Source: Toxonevra muliebris (Eukaryota > Arthropoda > Insecta > Diptera > Pallopteridae). From it: 64,000 bases of DNA. The first letter of the stretch is position 1, and each line of letters begins with the position of its first letter. The stretch lies in contig OY829330.1 in assembly GCA_963691655.1 (NCBI GenBank), positions 496,001 to 560,000 of the forward strand. Reading direction: 5' to 3'. Under the pieces are notes generated by a model, which was not told the DNA's origin, ran no database searches, and was given only the letters and a program-made list of their open reading frames with translations. A program made the position numbers and the translations under genes. Below are positions 38,047 through 51,559 of this stretch, piece by piece.

Positions 38047-41000
38047 AGTACCTAACATAAAAATCGCTCTTTTTAAATTCTGGCAAAACGAAGCGGTGCT
38101 GGAATTTTGGTCAATTTTCTCAGCTTTTTCCACTGTATTGACCATAATTCGGAAATGGCTACAACGCAGAAGCTGCGGTATATACCACCATATAGCCAGC
38201 AGACCGCGCCATAATTCCAGGTACCAAACTTTAAAATCGCCCTTTTAAAATTCTGGCAAAACGAAGCGGTGCTGGAATTTTGGTAAATTTTCTCAGCTTT
38301 TTCCACTGTATTGGCCATAATTCAGAAATGGCTACAACGCAGAAACTGTGGTATATACCACCACATGGCCAGCAGACCTCGGCATAATTTAAGGTACCAA
38401 ACTTAAAAATCGCTCTTTTTAAATTCTGGCAAAACGAAGCGGTGCTGGAATTTTGGTAAATTTTCTCAGCTTTTTCCACTGTATTGGCCATAATTCGGAA
38501 ATGGCTATAACGCAGAAGCTGCGGTATATACCACAACATGGCCAGCAGACCTCGGTATAATTTAAGGTACCTAACTTAAAAATCGCTCTTTTTAAATTGT
38601 GGCAGAACGAAGCGGTGCTGGAATTTTGGTCGATTTTCTCAGATTTGTCCACTTTATTGACTATAATTCGGAAATGGCTACAACGCAGAAGCTGCGGTAT
38701 ATACCACCACATGGCCAGTAGACCACGCCATGATTCCAGTTACCAAACGTAAAAATCGCTCTTTTTAAATTCTGGCAAAACGAAGCGGTGCTGGAATTTT
38801 GGTCAATTTTCTCAGCTTTTTCCACTGTATTGGCCATAATTCGGAAACGGCTACAACGCAGAAGCTGCGGTATATACCACAACATGGCCAGCAGACCGCG
38901 GCATAATTTAAGGTACCAAACTTAAAAATCGCTTTTTTCAAATTCTGGCTGAACGAAGCGGTGCTGGAATTTTGGTCGATTTTCTCAGATTTTTCCACTT
39001 TATTGACCATAATTCGGAAACAGCTACAACGCACAAACTGCGGTATATACCACCACATGGCCAGTAGACCTCGCCACGATTCCAGGTACCAAGCTTAAAA
39101 ATCGCTCTTTTTAAATTCTGGCAAAACGAAGCGGTGCTGGAATTTTGGTCAATTTCTCAGCTTTTTCAACTTTATTGGCCATAATTCGGAAATGGCTACA
39201 ACGCAGAAGCTGCGGTATATACCACCACATGGCCAGCAGACCTCGGTATAATTTAAGGTACCTAACTTAAAAATCGCTCTTTTTAAATTCTGGCAAAACG
39301 AAGCGGTGCTGGAATTTTGGTCAATTTTCTCAGATTTTTCCACTGTATTGGCCATAATTCAGAAATGGCTATAACGCAGAAGCTGCGGTATATACCACAA
39401 CATGGCCAGCAGTCCGCGCCATAAGTCCAGGTACCAAACTTAAAAATCGCTCTTTTTAAATTCTGGCAAAACGAAGCGGTGCTGGAATTTTGGTAAATTT
39501 TCTCAGATTTTCCACTGTATGGCCATAATTCGGAAATGGCTACAACGCAGAAGCTGCGGTATATACCACCACATGGCCAGCAGACCTCGGCATAATTTAA
39601 AGTACCTAACTAAAAATCGCTCTTTTTAAATTCTGGCAAAACGAAGCGGTGCTGGAATTTTGGTCAATTTTCTCAGCTTTTTCCACTGTATTGGCCATAA
39701 TTCGGAAATGGCTACAACGCAGAAGCTGCGGTATATACCACCACATGGCCAGTAGACCTTGCCATGATTCCAGGTACCAAACTTAAAAATCGCTTTTTTT
39801 AAATTCTGGCAGAACGAAGCGGTGCTGGAATTTTGGTCGATTTTCTCAGATTTTTCCACTGTATTGACCATAATTCGGAAACAGCTACAACGCACAAACT
39901 GCAGTATACCACCACATGGCCAGTAGACCTCGCCACGATTCCAGGTACCAAACTTAAAAATCGCTCTTTTTAAATTCTGGCAAAACGAAGCGGTGCTGGA
40001 ATTTTGGTCAATTTTCTCAGCTTTTTCCACTGTATTGGCCATAATTTGGAAATGGCTACAACGCAGAAGCTGCGGTATATACCACCACATGGCCAGCAGA
40101 CCTCGGTAGAATTTAAGGTACCTAACTTAAAAATCGTTCTTTTTAAATTCTGGGAAAACGAAGCGGTGCTGGAATTTTGGTAAATTTTCTCAGATTTTTC
40201 CACTGTATTGGCCATAATTCGGAAATGGCTACAACGCAGAAGCTGCGGTATATGCCACCACTTGGCCAGCAGACCTCGGCATAATTTAAAGTACCTAACT
40301 AAAACTCGCTCTTTTTAAATTCTGGCAAAACGAAGCGGTGCTGGAATTTTGGTCAATTTTCTCAGCTTTTTCCACTGTATTGGCCATAATTCGGAAATGG
40401 CTACAACGCAGAAGCTGCGGTATATACCACCACATGGCCAGTAGACCTCGCCATGATTCCAGGTACCAAACTTAAAAATCGCTCTTTTTAAATTCTGGCA
40501 AAACGAAGCGGTGCTGGAATTTTGGTAAATTTTCTCAGCTTTTTCCACTGTATTGGCCATAATTTGGAAATGGCTACAACGCAGAAGCTGCGGTATATAC
40601 CACCACATGGCCAGTAGATCTCGCCTTGATTGCAGGTACCAAACGTAAAAATCGCTCTTTTTAAATTCTGGCAAAACGAAGCGGTGCTGGAATTTTGGTA
40701 TATTTTCTCAGATTTTTCCACAGTATTGGCCATAATTCGGAAATGGCTACAACGCAGAAGCTGCGGAAAATACCACCACATGGCCAGCAGACCTCGCCAT
40801 GATACCAGGTACCAAACTTAAAAATCGCTATTTTTAAATTCTGGCAAAACGAAGCGGTGCTGGAATTTTGGTAAATTTTCTCAGCTTTTTCCACTGTATT
40901 GGCCATAATTTGGAAATGGCTAACACGCAGAAGCTGCGGTATGTACCACCACATGGCCAGTAGACCACGCCATGATTCCAGGTACCAAACGTAAAAATCG

Positions 41001-43054
41001 CTCTTTTTAAATTCTGGCAAAACGAAGCGGTGCTGGAATTTTGGTATATTTTCTCAGCTTTTTCCACAGTATTGGCCATAATTCGGAAATGGCTACAACG
41101 CAGAAGCTGCGGTATATACCACCACATGGCCAGTAGATTTCGCCATGATACCAGGTACCAAACTTAAAAATCGCTCTTTTTAAATTCTGGCAAAACGAAG
41201 CGGTGCTGGAATTTTGGTAAATTTTCTCAGCTTTTTCCACTGTATTGGCCATAATTCGAAAATGGCTACAACGCAGAAGCTGCAGTATATACCACAACAT
41301 GGCCAGCAGACCTCGGCATAATTTAAGGTACCAAACTTAAAAATCGTTCTTTTTAAATTCTGGCAAAACGAAGCGGTGCTGGAATTGTGGTCAATTTTCT
41401 CAGCTTTTTCCACTGTATTGGCCATAATTCGGAAATGGCTACAACGCAGAAGCTGCGGTATACACCGCCAGATGGCCAGCAGAATTCGGTATAATTTAAG
41501 GTACTTAACTTAAAAATCGCTCTTTTTAAATTCTGGCAAAACGAAGCGGTGCTGGAATTTTGGTCAATTTTCTCAGCTTTTTCCACTGTATTGGCCATAA
41601 TTCGGAAATGGCTACAACGCAGAAGCTGCGGTATATACCACCACCTAGCCAGCAGACCGCGCCATGATTCCAGTTACCAAACTTAAAAATCGCTTTTTTT
41701 AAATTCTGGCAAAACGAAGCGGTGCTGGAATTTTGGTCAATTTTCTCAGCTTTTTCCACTGTATTGGCCATAATTCAGAAATCGCTACAACGCAGAAGCT
41801 GTGGTAGAGATTACCACATGGCCAGCAGACCTCGGCATAATTTAAGGTACCTAACTTAAAAATCGCTCTTTTTAAATTCTGGCAAAACGAAGCGGTGCTG
41901 AAATTTTGGTCAATTTTCTCAGATTTTTCCACTGTATTGGCCATAATTCGGAAATGGCTACAACGCAGAAGCTGCGGTATATACCACCACATGGCCAGCA
42001 GACCTCGGCATAATTTAAGGAACCAAACGTAAAAATCGCTCTTTTTAAATTCTGGCAAAACGAAGCGGTGCTGGAATTTTGGTAAATTTTCTCAGCTTTT
42101 TCCACTGTATTGGCCATAATTTGGAAATGGCTACAACGCAGAAGCTGCGGTATATACCCCCACATGGCCAGCAGACCTCGGTATAATTTAAGGTACCAAA
42201 CCTTAAAATCGCTCTTTTTAAATTCTGGCAAAACGAAGCGGTGCTGGAATTTTGGTAAATTTTCTCAGATTTTCCACTGTATTGGCCATAATTCGGAAAT
42301 GGCTACAACGCAGAAGCTGCGGTATATACCACCACATGGCCAGTAGACCTCGCCACGATTCCAAGTACCTAATTTAAAAATCGTTCTTTTTAAATTCTGG
42401 CAAAACGAAGCGGTGCTGGAATTTTGGTCAATTTTCTCAGATTTTTCTACTGTATTGGCCATAATTCGGAAATGGCTACAACGCAGAAGCTGCGGTATAT
42501 ACCACCACATGGCCAGTAGACCACGCCATGATTCCAGGTACCAAACTTAAAAATCGCTCTTTTTAAATTCTGGCAAAACGAAGCGGTGCTGGAATTTTGG
42601 TCAATTTTCTCAGCTTTTTCCACTGTATTGGCCATAATTTGGAAATGGCTACAACGCAGAAGCTGCGGTATATACCACAACATGGCCAGCAGACCGCGGC
42701 ATAATTTAAGGTACCTAACTTAAAAATCGCTCTTTTTAAATTCTGGCAGAACGAAGCGGTGCTGGAATTTTGGTCGATTTTCTCAGATTTTTCCACTGTA
42801 TTGGCCATAATTCAAAAATGGCTACAACACAGAAGCTGCGGTATATACCACAACATGGCCAGCAGACCGCGGCATAATTCAAGGTACCTAAGTTAAAATA
42901 CCTCTTTCTAAATTCCGGCAGAACGAAGCGGTGCTGGAATTTTGGTCAATTTTCTCAGATTTTTCCACTGTATTGACCATAATTCGGAAATGGCTACAAC
43001 GCAGAAGCTGCGGTATATACCACCACATGGCCAGTAGACCTCGCCACGATTCCA
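38047..43054 (+). repeat. Domain IV HOR unit 2, 5,008 bp (about 29 monomers)
   Basis: This copy of unit 1 is at offset 4,491, later 4,489, then 4,317 after losing one monomer near 41,310. About 691 bp (four monomers) of extra sequence lies between about 42,080 and 42,810. The match then resumes with TTCAAAAATGG and the GTTAAAATACCTCTTTC monomer (start 42,883, against 37,875 in unit 1). A patch at about 39,838-39,910 differs from unit 1 and resembles another monomer of the same unit. Confidence 0.85.
39838..39910 (+). repeat. Probable conversion patch in domain IV unit 2
   Basis: The matching monomer of unit 1 (about 35,347-35,421) reads TCAATTTTCTCAGC and AAATGGCTACAACGCAG. Unit 2 here reads TCGATTTTCTCAGA, AAACAGCTACAACGCAC and AAACTGCAGTATACC. 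The AAACAGCTACAACGCAC string otherwise occurs near 34,528 and 39,019, about 860 bp away in unit 2. Both flanks still match unit 1, so a short tract was copied in. It also carries a 2-bp loss that shortens the palindrome. Confidence 0.7.
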
Positions 43055-44149
43055 GGTACCAAACGTAAAAATCGCTCTTTTTAAATTCTGGCAAAACGAA
43101 GCGGTGCTGGAATTTTGGTCAATTTCTCAGCTTTTTCCACTATATTGGCCATAATTCGGAAATGACTACAACGCAGAAGCTGCGGTATATACCACCACAT
43201 GGGCAGTAAACCTCGCCATGATTCCAGGTACCAAACTTAAAAATTGCTTTTTTTAAATTCTGGCAAAACGAAGCGGTGCTGCAATTTTGGTCAATTTTCT
43301 CAGCTTTTTCCACTGTATTGGCCATAATTCGGAAATGGCTACAACGCAGAAGGTGCGGTATATACCACCACATGGGCAGTAAGCCTCGCCATGATTCCAG
43401 GTACCAAACTTAAAAATCGTTATTTTTAAATTCTGGCAAAACGAAGCGGTGCTGGAATTTTGGTAAATTTTCTCAGCTTTTTCCACTGTATTGGCCATAA
43501 TTCAGAAAGGGCTACAACGCAGAAGCTGTGGTATATACCACCACATGGCCAGCAGACCTCGGCATAATTTAAGGTACCAAAGTTAAAAATCGCTCTTTTT
43601 GAATTCTGGCAAAACGAAGCGGTGCTGGAATTTTGGTAAATTTTCTCAGCTTTTTCCACTCTATTGGCCATAATTCGGAAATAGCTACAACGCAGAAGCT
43701 GCGGTATATACCACCACATGGGCAGTAAACCTTGCCATGATTCCAGGTACCAAACTTAAAAATCGCTCTTTTTAAATTCTGGCAAAACGAAGCGGTGCTG
43801 GAATTTTGGTAAATTTTCTCAGCTTTTTCCACTGTATTGGCCATAATTCGGAAATGGCTACAACGCAGAAGCTGCGGTATATACCACCACATGGCCAGTA
43901 GACCTCGCCATGACTCCAGGTACCAAACTTAAAAATCGCTCTTTTTAAATTCTGGCAAAACAAAGCGGTGCTGGAATTTTGGTCAATTTCTCAGATTTTT
44001 CCACTGTATTGGCCATAATTCGGATATGGCTACAACGCAGAAGCTGCGGTATATACCACCACATGGCCAGTAGACCACGCCATGATTCCAGGTACCAAAC
44101 GTAAAAATCGCTCTTTTTAAACTCTGGCAAAACGAAGCGGTGCTGGAAT

Positions 44150-45065
44150 TTTGGTGAATTTTCTCAGCTTTTTCCACTGTATTGGCCATAATTCGAAAAT
44201 GGCTACAACGCAGAAGCTGCGGTATATACCACAACATGGCCAGCAGACCGCGGCATAATTCCAGGTACCTAACTTAAAAATCGCTATTTTTAAATTCTGG
44301 CAGAACGAAGCGGTGCTGGAATTTTGGTAAATTTTCTCAGATTTTTCCACTTTATTGACCATAATTCGGAAACAGCTACAACGCAGAAGCTGCGGTATAC
44401 ACCACCACATGGCCAGTAGACCTCGCCACGATTCCAGGTACCAAACTTAAAAATCGCTCTTTTTAAATTCTGGCAAAACGAAGCAATGCTGAAATTTCGG
44501 TCAATTTCTCAGCTTTTTCCACTGTATTGGCCATAATTCGGAAATGGCTACAACGCAGAAGCTGTGGTATATATCACCACATGGCCAGCAGACCTCGGTA
44601 TAATTTAAGGTACCTAACTTAAAAATCGCTCTTTTTAAATTCTGGCAAAACGAAGCGGTGCTGGAATTTTGGTCAATTTTCTCAGCTTTTTCCACTGTAT
44701 TGGCCATAATTCGGAAATGGCTACAACGCAGAAGCTGCGGTATATACCACCACATAGCCAGCAGACCGTGCCATGATTCCAGTTACCAAACTTAAAAATC
44801 GCTCTTTTTAAATTCTGGCAAAACGAAGCGGTGCTGGAATTTTGGTAAATTTTCTCAGCTTTTTCCACTGTATTGGCCATAATTCAGAAATGGCTACAAC
44901 GCAGAAGCTGTGGTATATATCACCACATGGCCAGCAGACCTCGGCATAATTTAAGGTACCTAACTTAAAAATCGCTCTTTTTAAATTCTGGCAAAACGAA
45001 GCGGTGCTGGAATTTTGGTCAATTTTCTCAGCTTTTTCCACTGTATTGGCCATAATTCGGAAATG
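44150..45065 (+). repeat. Domain V block P (copy near 60,381-61,296)
   Basis: The match is at offset 16,231-16,232 bp. Shared rare markers are GAAGCAATGCTGAAATTTCGG (44,481 and 60,712), GTGGTATATATCACC and CCAGTTACCAAAC. The right end breaks near 45,065, where this copy has ACAAAGCAGAAG and the other keeps ACAACGCAGAAG. Confidence 0.8.
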
Positions 45066-45137
45066 GCTACAAAGCAGAAGCTGCGGTTTATACCACCAAA
45101 TGGCCAGTAGACCACGCCATGATTCCAGGTACCAAAC

Positions 45138-46659
45138 GTAAAAATCGCTCTTTTTAAATTCTGGCAAAACGAAGCGGTGCTGGAATTTTGGTCGATTTTC
45201 TCAGATTTTTCCACTTTATTGACCATAATTCGGAAGTAGCTACAACGCAGAAGCTGCGGTATATACCACCACATGGGCAGTAAACCTCGCCATGATTCCA
45301 GGTACCAAACTTAAAAATTGCTTTTTTTAAATTCTGGCAAAACGAAGCGGTGCTGCAATTTTGGTCAATTTTCTCAGCTTTTTCCACTGTATTGGCCATA
45401 ATTCGGAAATGGCTACAACGCAGAAGGTGCGGTATTTACCACCACATGGGCAGTAAACCTCGCCATGATTCCAGGTACCAAACTTAAAAATCGCTCTTTT
45501 TAAATTCTGGCAAAACGAAGCGGTGCTGGAATTTTGGTCAATTTTCTCAGCTTTTTCCACTCTATTGGCCATAATTCGGAAATGACTACAACGCAGAAGC
45601 TGCGGTATATACCACCACATGGCCAGCAGACCTCGGCATAATTTAAGGTACCTAACTTAAAAATCGCTCTTTTTAAATTCTGGCAAAACGAAGCGGTGCT
45701 GGAATTTTGGTCAATTTCTCAGATTTTTCCACTGTATTGGCCATAATTCGGAAATGGCTACAACGCAGAAGCTGCGGTATATACCACCACATGGCCAGTA
45801 AACCACGCCATGATTCCAGGTACCAAACTTAAAAATCGCTCTTTTTAAATTCTGGCAAAACGAAGCGGTGCTGGAATTTTGGTAAATTTTCTCAGCTTTT
45901 TCCACTCTATTGGCCATAATTCGGAAATGACTACAACGCAGAAGCTGCGGTATACACCACCACATGGGCAGTAAACCTCGCCATGATTCCAGGTACCAAA
46001 CTTAAAAATTGTTTTTTTTAAATTCTGGCAAAACGAAGCGGTGCTGCAATTTTGGTCAATTTTCTCAGCTTTTTCCACTGTATTGGCCATAATTCGGAAA
46101 TGGCTACAACGCAGAAGGTGCGGTATATACCACCACATGGGCAGTAAACCTCGCCATGATTCCAGGTACCAAACTTAAAAATTGCTTTTTTTAAATTCTG
46201 GCAAAACGAAGCGGTGCTGCAATTTTGGTCAATTTTCTCAGCTTTTTCCACTGTATTGGCCATAATTCGGAAATGGCTACAACGCAGAAGGTGCGGTATA
46301 TACCACCACATGGCCAGCAGACCTCGGCATAGTTTAAGGTACCAAACTTAAAAATCGCTCTTTTTAAATTCTGGCAAAACGAAGCGGTGCTGGAATTTTG
46401 GTCAATTTTCTCAGCTTTTTCCACTCTATTGGCCATAATTCGGAAATGACTACAACGCAGAAGCTGCGGTATATACCACCACATGGCCAGCAGACCTCGG
46501 CATAATTTAAGGTACCTAACTTAAAAATCGCTCTTTTTAAATTCTGGCAAAACGAAGCGGTGCTGGAATTTTGGTCAATTTCTCAGATTTTTCCACTGTA
46601 TTGGCCATAATTCGGAAATGGCTACAACGCAGAAGCTGCGGTATATACCACCACATGGG
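45138..46659 (+). repeat. Domain V block Q (copy near 58,779-60,299)
   Basis: The match is at offset 13,641, then 13,640 after a T-tract change. Shared markers are GGAAGTAGCTACAACG, GTGCTGCAATTTTGG, GGTGCGGTATTTACC and AAAATTGTTTTTTT. In the second locus this block lies to the left of the copy of block P, so the local order is Q then P, where the first locus has P then Q. That is expected if a longer unit is tandemly repeated. Confidence 0.8.
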
Positions 46660-47374
46660 CAGTAAACCTCGCCATGATTCCAGGTACCAAACTTAAAAAT
46701 TGCTTTTTTTAAATTCTGGCAAAACGAAGCGGTGCTGCAATTTTGGTCAATTTTCTCAGCTTTTTCCACTGTATTGGCCATAATTCGGAAATGGCTACAA
46801 CGCAGAAGGTGCGGTATATACCACCACATGGCCAGCAGACCTCGGCATAGTTTAAGGTACCAAACTTAAAAATCGCTCTTTTTAAATTCTGGCAAAACGA
46901 AGCGGTGCTGGAATTTTGGTCAATTTTCTCAGCTTTTTCCACTCTATTGGCCATAATTCGGAAATGACTACAACGCAGAAGCTGCGGTATATACCACCAC
47001 ATGGCCAGTAAACCACGCCATGATTCCAGGTACCAAACTTAAAAATCGCTTTTTTGAAATTCTGGCAAAACGAAGCGGTGCTGCAATTTTGGTCAATTTT
47101 CTCAGCTTTTTCCACTGTATTGGCCATAATTCGGAAATGGCTACAACGCAGAAGGTGCGGTATATACCACCACATGGGCAGTAAACCTCGCCATGATTCC
47201 AGGTACCAAACTTAAAAATTGCTTTTTTTAAATTCTGGCAAAACGAAGCGGTGCTGCAATTTTGGTCAATTTTCTCAGCTTTTTCCACTGTATTGGCCAT
47301 AATTCGGAAATGACTACAACGCAGAAGCTGCGGTATACACCACCACATGGGCAGTAAACCTCGCCATGATTCCA
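45992..47374 (+). repeat. Eight-monomer repeat, 1,383 bp
   Basis: The interval about 45,910-46,658 recurs at about 47,293-48,041, offset 1,383. Shared features are CGGTATACACC, AAAATTGTTTTTTTTAAA, GTGCTGCAATTTTGG, CAGAAGGTGCGG and GGCATAGTTTAAGG. Nested inside is a three-monomer repeat. Confidence 0.78.
46165..46682 (+). repeat. Three-monomer repeat, 518 bp
   Basis: About 46,116-46,484 recurs at about 46,634-47,002. Both contain AAAATTGCTTTTTTTAAATTC, then GTGCTGCAATTTTGG, CAGAAGGTGCGG, GGCATAGTTTAAGG and CCACTCTATTGGCC, in that order. A third version of the same series is at about 47,550-47,867. Confidence 0.78.
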
Positions 47375-48583
47375 GGTACCAAACTTAAAAATTGTTTTTT
47401 TTAAATTCTGGCAAAACGAAGCGGTGCTGCAATTTTGGTCAATTTTCTCAGCTTTTTCCACTGTATTGGCCATAATTCGGAAATGGCTACAACGCAGAAG
47501 GTGCGGTATATACCACCACATGGGCAGTAAACCTCGCCATGATTCCAGGTACCAAACTTAAAAATTGCTTTTTTTAAATTCTGGCAAAACGAAGCGGTGC
47601 TGCAATTTTGGTCAATTTTCTCAGCTTTTTCCACTGTATTGGCCATAATTCGGAAATGGCTACAACGCAGAAGGTGCGGTATATACCACCACATGGCCAG
47701 CAGACCTCGGCATAGTTTAAGGTACCAAACTTAAAAATCGCTCTTTTTAAATTCTGGCAAAACGAAGCGGTGCTGGAATTTTGGTCAATTTTCTCAGCTT
47801 TTTCCACTCTATTGGCCATAATTCGGAAATGACTACAACGCAGAAGCTGCGGTATATACCACCACATGGCCAGCAGACCTCGGCATAATTTAAGGTACCT
47901 AACTTAAAAATCGCTCTTTTTAAATTCTGGCAAAACGAAGCGGTGCTGGAATTTTGGTCAATTTCTCAGATTTTTCCACTGTATTGGCCATAATTCGGAA
48001 ATGGCTACAACGCAGAAGCTGCGGTATATACCACCACATGGCCAGTAAACCACGCCATGATTCCAGGTACCAAACTTAAAAATCGCTTTTTTGAAATTCT
48101 GGCAAAACGAAGCGGTGCTGCAATTTTGGTCAATTTTCTCAGCTTTTTCCACTGTATTGGCCATAATTCGGAAATGGCTACAACGCAGAAGGTGCGGTAT
48201 TTACCACCACATGGGCAGTAAACCTCGCCATGATTCCAGGTACCAAACTTAAAAATCGCTCTTTTTAAATTCTGGCAAAACGAAGCGGTGCTGGAATTTT
48301 GGTCAATTTTCTCAGCTTTTTCCACGCTATTGGCCATAATTCGGAAATGACTACAACGCAGAAGCTGCGGTATATACCACCACATGGCCAGCAGACCTCG
48401 GCATAATTTAAGGTACAAGACTTAAAAATCGCTCTTTTTAAATTCTGGCAAAACGAAGCGGTGCTGGAATTTTGGTCAATTTCTCAGATTTTTCCACTGT
48501 ATTGGCCATAATTCGGAAATGGCTACAACGCAGAAGCTGCGGTATATACCACCACATGGCCAGTAAACCACGCCATGATTCCA

Positions 48584-49704
48584 GGTACCAAACTTAAAAA
48601 TCGCTCTTTTTAAATTCTGGCAAAACGAAGCGGTGCTGGAATTTTGGTCGATTTTCTCAGCTTTTTCCACTGTATTGGCCATAATTCGGAAATGGCTACA
48701 ACGCAGAAGCTGCGGTATATACCACCACATGGGCAGTAAACCTCGCCATGATTCCAGGTACCAAACGTAAAAATCGCTCTTTTTAAATTCTGGCAAAACG
48801 AAGCGGTGCTGGAATTTTGGTAAATTTTCTCAGCTTTTTCCACTGTATTGGCCATAATTCGGAAATGGCTACAACGCAGAAGCTGCGGTATATACCACCA
48901 CATGGCCAGTAGACCGCGCCATGATGCCAGGTACCAAACTTAAAAATCGCTCTTTTTAAATTCTGGCAAAACGAAGCGGTGCTGGAATTTTGGTCAATTT
49001 TCTCAGCTTTTTTCACTCTATTGGCCATAATTCGGAAATGGCTACAACGCAGAAGGTGCGGTATATACCACCACATGGGCAGTAAACCTCGCCATGATTC
49101 CAGGTACAAAACGTAAAAATCGTTTTTTTTAAATTCTGGCAAAACGAAGCGGTGCTGGAATTTTGGTCGATTTTCTCAGCTTTTTCCACTGTATTGGCCA
49201 TAATTCGGAAATGGCTACAACGCAGAAGCTGCGGTATATACCACCACATGGCCAGCAGACCTCGGCATAATGTAAGGTACCAAACTTAAAAATCGCTCTT
49301 TTTAAATTCTGGCAAAACGAAGCGGTGCTGGAATTTTGGTCGATTTTCTCAGATTTTTCCACTTTATTGACCATAATTCGGAAATAGCTACAACGCAGAA
49401 GCTGCGGTATATACCACCACATGGCCAGTAGACCACGCCATGATTCCAGGTACCAAACGTAAAAATCGCTCTTTTTAAATTCTGGCAAAACGAAGCGGTG
49501 CTGGAATTTTGGTTAATTTTCTCAGCTTTTTCCACTGTATTGACCATAATTCGAAAATGGCTACAACGCAGAAGCTGCGGTATATACCACAACATGGCCA
49601 GCAGACCGCGGCATAATTTAAGGTACCTAACTAAAAAATCGCTCTTTTTAAATTCTGGCAGAACGAAGCGGTGCTGGAATTTTGGTCGATTTTCTCAGAT
49701 TTTT
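48584..49704 (+). repeat. Domain V block S (copy at about 55,312-56,432)
   Basis: The match is at constant offset 6,728. Markers are AGCTTTTTTCACTCTATTGG, GTAAAAATCGTTTTTTTTAAA, CATAATGTAAGGTACC, TTTTGGTTAATTTTC and CTAACTAAAAAATCGC. At the right end this copy runs into CACTCTATTGATCATAATTC, whose partner is at about 58,337. The second locus therefore has about 1.9 kb inserted, which contains the five-monomer repeat. Confidence 0.82.
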
Positions 49705-50260
49705 CCACTCTATTGATCATAATTCGGAAACAGCTACAACGCAGAAGCTGCGGTATATACCACCACATGGCCAGTAAACCTCGCCATGATTCCAGGTACC
49801 AAACTTAAAAATCGCTCTTTTTAAATTCTGGCAAAACGAAGCGGTGCTGGAATTTTGGTCAATTTCTCAGCTTTTTCCACTGTATTGGCCATAATTCGGA
49901 AATAGCTACAACGCAGAAGCTGCGGTATATACCACCACATGGCCAGCAGACCTCGGTATAATTTAAGGTACCAAACTTAAAAATCGCTCTTTTAAATTCT
50001 GGCAAAACAAAGCGGTGCTGGAATTTTGGTAAATTTTCTCAGATTTTCCACTGTATTGGCCATAATTCGGAAATGGCTACAACGCAGAAGCTGCGGTATA
50101 TACCACCACATGGCCAGTAGACCTCGCCACGATTCCAGGTATCAAACTTAAAAATCACTCTTTTTAAATTCTGGCAAAACGAAGCGGTGCTGGAATTTTG
50201 GTCAATTTCTCAGCTTTTTCCACTGTATTGGCCATAATTCGGAAATGGCTACAACGCAGA

Positions 50261-50800
50261 AGCTGTAGTATACACCACCACATGGCCAGCAGACCTCGGT
50301 ATAATTTAAGGTACCTAACTTAAAAATCGCTTTTTTTAAATTCTGGCAAAACGAAGCGGTGCTGGAATTTTGGTCAATTTTCTCAGATTTTTCCACTGTA
50401 TTGGCCATAATTCAGAAATGGCTACAACGCAGAAGCTGCGGTATATACCACCACATGGCCAGCAGACCTCGGTATAATTTAAGGTACCAAACTTAAAAAT
50501 CGCTCTTTTAAATTCTGGCAAAACAAAGCGGTGCTGGAATTTTGGTAAATTTTCTCAGATTTTCCACTGTATTGGCCATAATTCGGAAATGGCTACAACG
50601 CAGAAGCTGTAGTATACACCACCACATGGCCAGCAGACCTCGGTATAATTTAAGGTACCTAACTTAAAAATCGCTTTTTTTAAATTCTGGCAAAACGAAG
50701 CGGTGCTGGAATTTTGGTCAATTTTCTCAGATTTTTCCACTGTATTGGCCATAATTCAGAAATGGCTACAACGCAGAAGCTGCGGTATATACCACAACAT
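50261..50800 (+). repeat. Two-monomer repeat, 344 bp
   Basis: GAAGCTGTAGTATACACC at about 50,259 recurs at about 50,603. The following GGTATAATTTAAGG, GCTTTTTTTAAA and AATTCAGAAATGG also repeat at offset 344. A related AAAACAAAGCGG monomer lies at about 50,007 and 50,521. Confidence 0.7.
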
Positions 50801-51559
50801 GGCCAGCAGTCCGCGCCATAATTCCAGGTACCAAACTTAAAAATCGCTCTTTTTAAATTCTGGCAAAACGAAGCGGTGCTGGAATTTTGGTAAATTTTCT
50901 CAGCTTTTTCCACTGTATTGGCCATAATTCGGAAATGACTACAACGCAGAAGCTGCGGTATATACCACCACATGGCCAGCAGATCGCGCCTTGATTCCAG
51001 GTACCTAACTTAAAAATCGTTCATTTTAAATTCTGGCAAAACGAAGCGGTGCTGGAATTTTGGTAAATTTTCTCAGATTTTTCCCTTGTATTGGCCATAA
51101 TTCGGAAAAGGCTACAACGCAGAAGCTGCGGTATATACCACCACATGGCCAGCAGACCTCGGCATAATTTAAAGTACCTAACTAAAAATCGCTCTTTTTA
51201 AATTCTGGCAAAACGAAGCGGTGCTGGAATTTTGGTCAATTTTCTCAGCTTTTTCCACTGTATTGGCCATAATTCGGAAATGACTACAACGCAGAAGCTG
51301 CGGTATACACCACCACATGGCCAGTAGACCTCGCCACGATTCCAGGTACCAAACTTAAAAATCTCTCTTTATAAATTCTGGCAAAACGAAGCGGTGCTGG
51401 AATTTTGGTCAATTTTCTCAGCTTTTTCCACTGTATTGGCCATAATTCGGAAATGACTACAACGCAGAAGCTGCGGTATACACCACCACATGGCCAGTAG
51501 ACCTCGCCATGATTCCAGGTACCTAACTTAAAAATCTCTCTTTTTAAATTCTGGCAAAA

